Source of the DNA: Lentimicrobium sp.
GTDB lineage: Bacteria > Bacteroidota > Bacteroidia > Bacteroidales > Lentimicrobiaceae
DNA length: 8,476 bases
Assembly (NCBI GenBank): GCA_013336205.1
Contig: JAAXUD010000087.1
Coordinates: 1-8,476, forward strand
Direction of reading: 5' to 3'
The notes below the pieces were generated by a model that ran no database searches, had not been told where the DNA came from, and was given only the letters and a program-made list of their open reading frames with translations. The position numbers and the translations under genes are program-made. Numbering within the stretch: position 1 is the stretch's first letter; the number at the start of each line of letters is the position of its first letter. This document shows, piece by piece, positions 1-4,287 of this stretch.

Positions 1-1518
1 CCTGAGTTTAACCGTTTCGTAATCCCTTTTAAATCCGGGGCGATCCTCTTTTACCACGTATTCACGTTTCTGAATCGTTGAAATGGTTGGCGCATAAGTT
101 GAAGGACGGCCGATCCCCAACTCTTCAAGTTTTTTAACCAGGCTTGCTTCCGTATAACGAGGGGGTTGTTGCGAAAACTTCTGAGTAGCCAGCATTTCAC
201 CCAGATCAAGCAACTGACCACTCTTCATCGGAGGCAAAACAGCTTCATCGCTATCTACCGATTCGTCGTCGGTAGACTCAAGGTATACTTTAAGAAACCC
301 GTCGAATTTAATTACTTCTCCTTTTGCCACAAATTTCTCAGGTAAAACTTTATCAGCAGGCGATCCGGCAGGCGTAACAGTTATGTTGACATTGGTACGT
401 TCCAGTTCTGCATCGCTCATCTGCGAAGCAATAGTTCTTTTCCAGATAAGTTCATATAGCTTCTTTTGTGAAGCATCACCACTGACTTCCTGCTTGTTCA
501 TGTAGGCTGGTCTTATGGCCTCATGCGCTTCCTGGGCACCTTTTGACTTGGTTGAGTATTGCCGCGTTTTTACGTACTTGTCACCATATAACTTAATGAT
601 CTCCTCCTTTGCCATATTTAAGGCAAGATTCGACAGATTCACCGAGTCGGTACGCATGTAGGTGATTTTACCACTTTCGTATAGCTGCTGGGCAACAAGC
701 ATGGTCTTAGACACCGAATAGCCGAGCTTACGACTGGCCTCCTGTTGAAGCGTAGAGGTGGTAAACGGAGGTGCAGGTGATTTACGGGCGGGCTTGGTAT
801 CTATATCGCTGATATGAAAAGCAGCTCCGACACACTTATGCAAAAACTCCAGCGCAAGCGGCTTTTCAGCAAATCGTTTTGAAAGCTCTGCATTTATTTT
901 AGGCTGACCAGTTTCATCAGGAACCGTAAAAATGGCTGTAACCCTGTAGTTATAGGTTGAATTAAAAGCCTTTATTTCTTCTTCCCGTTCAACGATCAGT
1001 CGCACAGCAACTGATTGAACACGGCCTGCTGAAAGTGATGGCTTTACTTTTCTCCAGAGTACCGGAGAAATCTCAAAACCAACCAATCGGTCGAGAACTC
1101 GGCGGGCCTGCTGGGCATCGACCAGATTCAGGTCAATTTCCCTGGGATGTTCAATCGCCTCGGTTATTGCACTTTTAGTAATCTCGTGAAAAACAATCCG
1201 ACGGGTCTTTTTCATGTCAAGCGACAAAGCCTCGGCCAGATGCCATGAAATGGCTTCTCCTTCACGGTCTTCATCGGAAGCCAGCCATACAACTTCAGCT
1301 TCAGAGGCAAGTTTTTTCAATTCCTTAATCAGTTTGGTCTTGTCAGCAGCAATCTCATAATTGGGCTTGAAATCGTTCTCGACATCAACACCCAATTGTT
1401 TTTTCGATAAATCGCGCACATGTCCAAAACTGGATTTAACAATAAAATCCTTACCAAGAAAACCTTCAATGGTCTTGGCTTTTGCAGGAGATTCCACGAT
1501 TACCAGGTTCTTTATCAT
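1..1518 (-). CDS. topA: DNA topoisomerase I (type IA), N-terminal 506 codons, cut by window edge
   Basis: Relaxes negatively supercoiled DNA by cutting and rejoining one strand through a 5'-phosphotyrosine link. I translated the minus strand from ATG at 1518-1516; the frame stays open to position 1. The protein opens with MIKNLVIVESPAKAKTIEGF, the TOPRIM start, with the conserved acidic Glu9. The metal-binding DxDxE triad is Asp82, Asp84 and Glu86 in DEDREGEA. The SLSAGRVQSVAVRLI block surrounds Arg166. The catalytic tyrosine is Tyr287 in KITYMRTDS, followed by Arg289, matching Tyr319-Met-Arg321 of E. coli TopA. The EAHEAIRPA and GIGRPSTYAPTISTIQ blocks follow. The C-terminal zinc-finger or basic repeats lie outside the window. 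The gene is divergent from miaB and shows no frameshift. The identification is very secure. Confidence 0.97.
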   Translation of the reverse strand, partial: MIKNLVIVESPAKAKTIEGFLGKDFIVKSSFGHVRDLSKKQLGVDVENDFKPNYEIAADKTKLIKELKKLASEAEVVWLASDEDREGEAISWHLAEALSLDMKKTRRIVFHEITKSAITEAIEHPREIDLNLVDAQQARRVLDRLVGFEISPVLWRKVKPSLSAGRVQSVAVRLIVEREEEIKAFNSTYNYRVTAIFTVPDETGQPKINAELSKRFAEKPLALEFLHKCVGAAFHISDIDTKPARKSPAPPFTTSTLQQEASRKLGYSVSKTMLVAQQLYESGKITYMRTDSVNLSNLALNMAKEEIIKLYGDKYVKTRQYSTKSKGAQEAHEAIRPAYMNKQEVSGDASQKKLYELIWKRTIASQMSDAELERTNVNITVTPAGSPADKVLPEKFVAKGEVIKFDGFLKVYLESTDDESVDSDEAVLPPMKSGQLLDLGEMLATQKFSQQPPRYTEASLVKKLEELGIGRPSTYAPTISTIQKREYVVKEDRPGFKRDYETVKLR

Positions 1519-1567
1519 ACCAGTTCAATATATTATTATCAATCAAATCTTTAATTAAAAACGGGCA

Positions 1568-1575
1568 CAAAGTAA
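1568..1575 (-). promoter_or_regulatory. Weak candidate -7 box for topA
   Basis: Read on the minus strand this is TTACTTTG, which matches the Bacteroidota -7 consensus TAnnTTTG except at the second base. It would place the transcript start about 45 bases before the topA ATG. A TTTG at 1603-1600 could be the -33 element, but the 24-base spacing is longer than usual. It is only the best candidate in the gap. Confidence 0.25.
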
Positions 1576-1654
1576 CGCAATAAAAACACATACATAATCC
1601 AAAAATGAAAATTAAATTTACAACAATTTAATAATGAGGCTGTTCAATTATTCT

Positions 1655-1662
1655 TAACTTTG
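1655..1662 (+). promoter_or_regulatory. miaB: Candidate -7 box of the miaB promoter
   Basis: TAACTTTG is an exact match to the Bacteroidota -7 consensus TAnnTTTG. Transcription would begin near 1668-1670, about 60 bases before the miaB start. No good TTTG -33 element sits at the usual distance; the sequence there is AT-rich (ATTTAATAAT). Confidence 0.5.
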
Positions 1663-1669
1663 CAGTCAG

Positions 1670-1689
1670 CTGATTTCAATTCGAATCAG
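1670..1689 (+). promoter_or_regulatory. Inverted repeat at the predicted 5' end of the miaB transcript
   Basis: CTGATT (1670-1675) and AATCAG (1684-1689) are perfect inverted arms with an 8-base spacer. They begin about where the predicted miaB transcript would start, and overlap the 8-base palindrome TCAGCTGA (1666-1673). This could be a 5' RNA hairpin or an operator. The stem is short and its role is inferred. A CTGAT/ATCAG repeat with an 8-base spacer also lies downstream of the export-operon promoter. Confidence 0.25.
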
Positions 1690-1729
1690 AGACTGAATCA
1701 TTTGATTAAATAACAAAAAGACAACAGAT

Positions 1730-3070
1730 TTGGAGACAAGACGCAAGCTTTTTATAGAAACCTATGGCTGCCAGATGAACTTTTCCGACAGTCAGATTGT
1801 AGGTTCAATCATGACCGACAACAATTTTGAAACAACGAATAATATAGCTGAAGCCGACCTCATATTTGTAAACACCTGTTCGATCCGCGACAATGCCGAA
1901 AAACGTGTAAGAGCGCGGCTCCAGGAATACAAACGCTATAAAAAACTCAAGCCCGGACTGATTATAGGAGTGCTGGGTTGTATGGCTGAGCGGCTTAAAT
2001 CCCAGTTAATGGAAGAGGAGAAAATGGTGGATGTGATCGTTGGGCCTGATGCATACCGCGACCTGCCCCGATTACTTGAGTTGGCAGAAGGCGGACAAAA
2101 AGCAATAAACGTTATATTATCGGCTGATGAAACCTATGCCGACATTAATCCTGTAAGGCTCGACAGTAATGGCGTATCAGCTTTTATCTCAATTATGCGG
2201 GGCTGCGAAAATTTTTGTTCTTACTGTGTAGTGCCCTTTACCCGGGGCAAAGAGCGCAGCAGAGATCCGGAAACCATTGTTAATGAAGCCATTGACCTTT
2301 TTAATACTGGCTACCGCGAAGTTACCCTGCTTGGTCAGAATGTAAATTCCTATAAAAGTGACGACGGAACTGGATTTGCCCGTTTGATTGAGCGGGTGGC
2401 ATTGATTAACCCCAAACTCCGGGTCAGGTTTGCCACTTCACATCCGAAAGATCTTTCAGAGGAATTGCTGAAAATAATGGCCGCGTACCCTAACATCTGC
2501 AGATCCATTCACCTTCCGGTGCAATCCGGCAGCGACAGAATGCTGAAGCTTATGAACCGGAAGTATGACCGGCAATGGTATATGGGCCGGATTGAAGCCA
2601 TCAGGTCAATTTTACCTGGTTGTGCTCTTTCAACGGATATTATCACTGGCTTTAGTTCAGAATCGGAACAGGATCATCAGGACACCCTCGGTTTAATGAA
2701 ATGGGCTGCATACGACTATGCCTTTATGTTTAAATATTCGGAAAGGCCTGGCACTATTGCTGAAAAGAAATACAAAGATGACATCAGTGAAGAAGTAAAA
2801 AGTCAGCGACTGAAAGAAATTATTGATTTGCAGCAGGAGTTATCATACCGCAGCAACCTGGCTGATGTAGGAAAAACTTTTGAAGTACTGATCGAAAGCT
2901 TCTCCAAAAAATCAGGCAAGGAACTTTCGGGAAGAACCAGCCAGAATAAAGTAGTTGTTTTTCCAAAGCAAGACTTTAAGCCCGGCGACTATGCAGAGGT
3001 GAAAATTACCGCATGCACTTCCGCTACTTTAAGAGGTGAGGCTGTAATAAAACCCCTGAACCTGTTGTAG
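1730..3070 (+). CDS. miaB: tRNA-2-methylthio-N6-dimethylallyladenosine synthase MiaB
   Basis: Radical-SAM methylthiotransferase that converts i6A37 to ms2i6A37 in tRNAs reading UNN codons, acting in the cytoplasm. The 446 residues match the family length. The N-terminal domain opens with FIETYGCQMN and supplies the auxiliary [4Fe-4S] ligands Cys14, Cys50 (VNTCSIRDNAEKR) and Cys84 (LGCMAER). The radical-SAM cluster ligands are Cys159, Cys163 and Cys166 in RGCENFCSYCVVPFTRG. Further family blocks are LLGQNVNSY and HLPVQSGSDRML. A TRAM RNA-binding domain occupies roughly residues 370-445. The intact N-terminal triad and the YGCQMN and VVPFTRG motifs favour MiaB over RimO or MtaB. The start is TTG at 1730: an in-frame TGA lies at 1703-1705 and no ATG intervenes, while the next ATG (codon 16) would remove Cys14. 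No Shine-Dalgarno is visible. Confidence 0.97.
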   Translation: METRRKLFIETYGCQMNFSDSQIVGSIMTDNNFETTNNIAEADLIFVNTCSIRDNAEKRVRARLQEYKRYKKLKPGLIIGVLGCMAERLKSQLMEEEKMVDVIVGPDAYRDLPRLLELAEGGQKAINVILSADETYADINPVRLDSNGVSAFISIMRGCENFCSYCVVPFTRGKERSRDPETIVNEAIDLFNTGYREVTLLGQNVNSYKSDDGTGFARLIERVALINPKLRVRFATSHPKDLSEELLKIMAAYPNICRSIHLPVQSGSDRMLKLMNRKYDRQWYMGRIEAIRSILPGCALSTDIITGFSSESEQDHQDTLGLMKWAAYDYAFMFKYSERPGTIAEKKYKDDISEEVKSQRLKEIIDLQQELSYRSNLADVGKTFEVLIESFSKKSGKELSGRTSQNKVVVFPKQDFKPGDYAEVKITACTSATLRGEAVIKPLNLL

Positions 3071-3153
3071 AAATGAAATCCGGCCTCCCTTATCCTGAAA
3101 GGCAGCTAGTCCGGGAAAATTAAAATTTTGCGATATATTGTTTAGCCCGGAAG

Positions 3154-3170
3154 TGTAAATATATTTTACA
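3154..3170. promoter_or_regulatory. AT-rich inverted repeat, possible operator
   Basis: TGTAAA-TATAT-TTTACA is a perfect 6+5+6 dyad about 60 bases upstream of the -7 box at 3231. Its position would suit a regulator-binding site for the export operon. It matches no operator I can name, and AT-rich dyads arise easily by chance in such sequence. Confidence 0.25.
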
Positions 3171-3230
3171 TCAATAAGTTTCAAATTTACTGATAAAGGA
3201 AATCTTTAACACCGGATCGATTTTTTTTAA

Positions 3231-3238
3231 TAAATTTG
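3231..3238 (+). promoter_or_regulatory. Candidate -7 box of the polysaccharide export operon
   Basis: TAAATTTG fits the Bacteroidota consensus TAnnTTTG exactly, and a T-rich stretch precedes it. CTTTAA at 3204-3209 lies about where a -33 element would, but is a poor match to TTTG. A start near 3243-3246 would give a leader of about 240 nt before the lipoprotein gene. It is the best promoter candidate in this gap. Confidence 0.45.
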
Positions 3239-3241
3239 CAC

Positions 3242-3255
3242 TTCCAAAAATGGAA
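3242..3255 (+). promoter_or_regulatory. Small hairpin at the predicted transcript start
   Basis: TTCCA (3242-3246) and TGGAA (3251-3255) are perfect arms around an AAAA loop. They fall at the inferred transcript start, so this could be a 5' end-stabilising hairpin or an operator overlapping +1. Five base pairs is short, and the transcript start is itself inferred. Confidence 0.2.
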
Positions 3256-3271
3256 ATTCACAATATCTCTC

Positions 3272-3304
3272 CCGCTGATAAGTAGTGATCAGGATATAAA
3301 GCGG
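3272..3304 (+). promoter_or_regulatory. Leader stem-loop 1 of the export operon
   Basis: CTGAT (3275-3279) pairs with ATCAG (3288-3292) around an 8-base loop. CCG (3272-3274) can pair with CGG (3302-3304), extending the stem across a 9-base 3' bulge. A second stem-loop with a similar plan lies at 3373-3405. The pairing was found by eye and no folding energy was computed. Confidence 0.25.
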
Positions 3305-3335
3305 CCAATTAATTCAGATTGTTTAACAGGTTACT

Positions 3336-3349
3336 ATTTAACGTTAAAT
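3336..3349. promoter_or_regulatory. Perfect 14-base palindrome in the export-operon leader
   Basis: ATTTAACGTTAAAT equals its own reverse complement. With no spacer between the arms, a DNA-binding dimer site is more likely than an RNA hairpin. A further TTTAAC half-site lies at 3322-3327, 15 bases upstream in direct orientation. The site is about 140 bases before the lipoprotein ATG. No regulator can be assigned. Confidence 0.3.
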
Positions 3350-3372
3350 CAATTATATATATCATAGTGCGT

Positions 3373-3405
3373 TCCCCTGACAGAATCAGGCATGTTTCCG
3401 GGGGA
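3373..3405 (+). promoter_or_regulatory. Leader stem-loop 2 with two competing pairings
   Basis: CCTGA (3376-3380) can pair with TCAGG (3386-3390) around a 5-base loop. Alternatively the C run at 3374-3377 can pair with the G run at 3401-3404, extended by T3373-A3405 and T3378-G3400. Both use C3376 and C3377, so the full forms exclude each other. The structure lies 84 bases before the lipoprotein start and has no U-tract directly after it, so it is not a simple terminator. The short distances make it a plausible switch, but this is by-eye inference. Confidence 0.25.
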
Positions 3406-3488
3406 GAATAAAAGAATGCTAGTTACACTTTATTAATTCCCAAACTGTTATGCCACAGAAATCCGGGATAATTTTAACTTAAATAAGC

Positions 3489-4280
3489 ATGAAACTCAGA
3501 ATGTATTTATCAGGTAAAACATTGCTTATCTTGATTGTTACCCTTTTAACAGCAACTTCCTGCGTGTCTCTTAAAAAGGTTAAATATCTGCAGAATGAAG
3601 CTGAACAACAAAGCCTGACCGCAGTAGAATTCAGCAACGAAACCGACCCTAATTACAGGGTGCAGAAAGGAGACAACTTATATATAGATGTTAACAGTCT
3701 TGATCCTAAAAACATTAATCCTTTTGAATCAGACCAGAATATGTCTTATCAGACTAACAGCGAGATGAGTGTTTACCTCAACAGCTATATGGTTTCGGAT
3801 TCCGGATTTATCAGTTTCCCTGTAATAGGCAGAGTTTCGGTTGCCGGCCTTACTATTAACGAAATAAAAAACAAACTCCAGGAAACCATCAATGACTTTT
3901 TCCAGCTGACCGATGTTACCGTTAAATTAGTCAACTATAAGATAAGTCTTCTCGGGGAAGTTACAAGACCAGGCACTTACCTTGTTTACCAGGAAAATAT
4001 CAACATATTCCAGGCTGTTAGTATGGCAGGAGATCTAATGCCTTATGCAAACCGGGAGAGAATTATGATAGTCAGGAAAAGCGAAAAGGGATCAACTGTA
4101 TACAGGGTCAACCTTTTAAGTACCGGCGTTCTTGAATCTCCGGCCTATTATCTGCAACCGGGAGACATTATATATGTAGAGCCTCTGAATAGTAAAAATT
4201 ACGCTTTCACAGCTTTTCCTTACACACTGCTCTTCGCCACTATAACCACCACCCTTCTGATTCTTAGTTATTTCAAATAA
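3489..4280 (+). CDS. wza: Outer-membrane polysaccharide export lipoprotein, Wza/OPX type
   Basis: Likely forms the outer-membrane or periplasmic exit channel for capsule or exopolysaccharide, working with the Wzc-type protein encoded next. The 263 residues start with a lipoprotein signal: a basic start, a hydrophobic stretch at about 11-22, and ATSC ending at Cys25, the probable lipidated residue. A polysaccharide export (Poly_export) domain spans about 54-145, with YRVQKGDNLYIDV and the DSGFISFPVIGRVSVAGLT block. An SLBB domain follows at about 150-230, with ISLLGEVTRPGTYLV and ending in GDIIYVEPL. Residues about 240-261 form one hydrophobic segment, a probable membrane helix in place of the longer C-terminal region of E. 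coli Wza (over 370 residues). This short form is usual in Bacteroidota. No Shine-Dalgarno precedes the ATG. The stop is 7 bases before the next start, so the two genes are almost certainly cotranscribed. Confidence 0.93.
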   Translation: MKLRMYLSGKTLLILIVTLLTATSCVSLKKVKYLQNEAEQQSLTAVEFSNETDPNYRVQKGDNLYIDVNSLDPKNINPFESDQNMSYQTNSEMSVYLNSYMVSDSGFISFPVIGRVSVAGLTINEIKNKLQETINDFFQLTDVTVKLVNYKISLLGEVTRPGTYLVYQENINIFQAVSMAGDLMPYANRERIMIVRKSEKGSTVYRVNLLSTGVLESPAYYLQPGDIIYVEPLNSKNYAFTAFPYTLLFATITTTLLILSYFK

Positions 4281-4287
4281 ACATATC

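Larger units (their letters stand above)
3071..3488. other. 418-base non-coding region between miaB and the export operon
   Basis: No convincing gene is present on either strand. Only very short frames exist, such as 3250-3285 and 3392-3436. The miaB-proximal part (3071-3230) has a weak interrupted pairing (TCCGGG 3110-3115 with CCCGGA 3146-3151), a TGTAAA/TTTACA inverted repeat, and a run of 8 T at 3221-3228 without a good stem before it, so no clear miaB terminator can be called. The remainder begins with a -7-like box at 3231 and is rich in inverted repeats. It would be a leader of about 240 nt for the export operon. Confidence 0.7.

Noticed and set aside
1361..1558. A 65-codon plus-strand frame overlapping the start of topA
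   Set aside because: Most of it is antisense to the conserved TOPRIM coding region, and it has no recognisable motif.
3080..3151. Possible miaB terminator from CCGG and TCCGGG/CCCGGA pairings
   Set aside because: The stems are short, interrupted and have long loops, and no T-tract follows. The T8 run at 3221-3228 is about 70 bases further on with no adequate stem before it.
3371..3406. JUMPstart/ops-like capsule antitermination element
   Set aside because: The G-rich stretch lacks the ops core GGCGGTAG, and no NusG-like regulator is encoded in the window.
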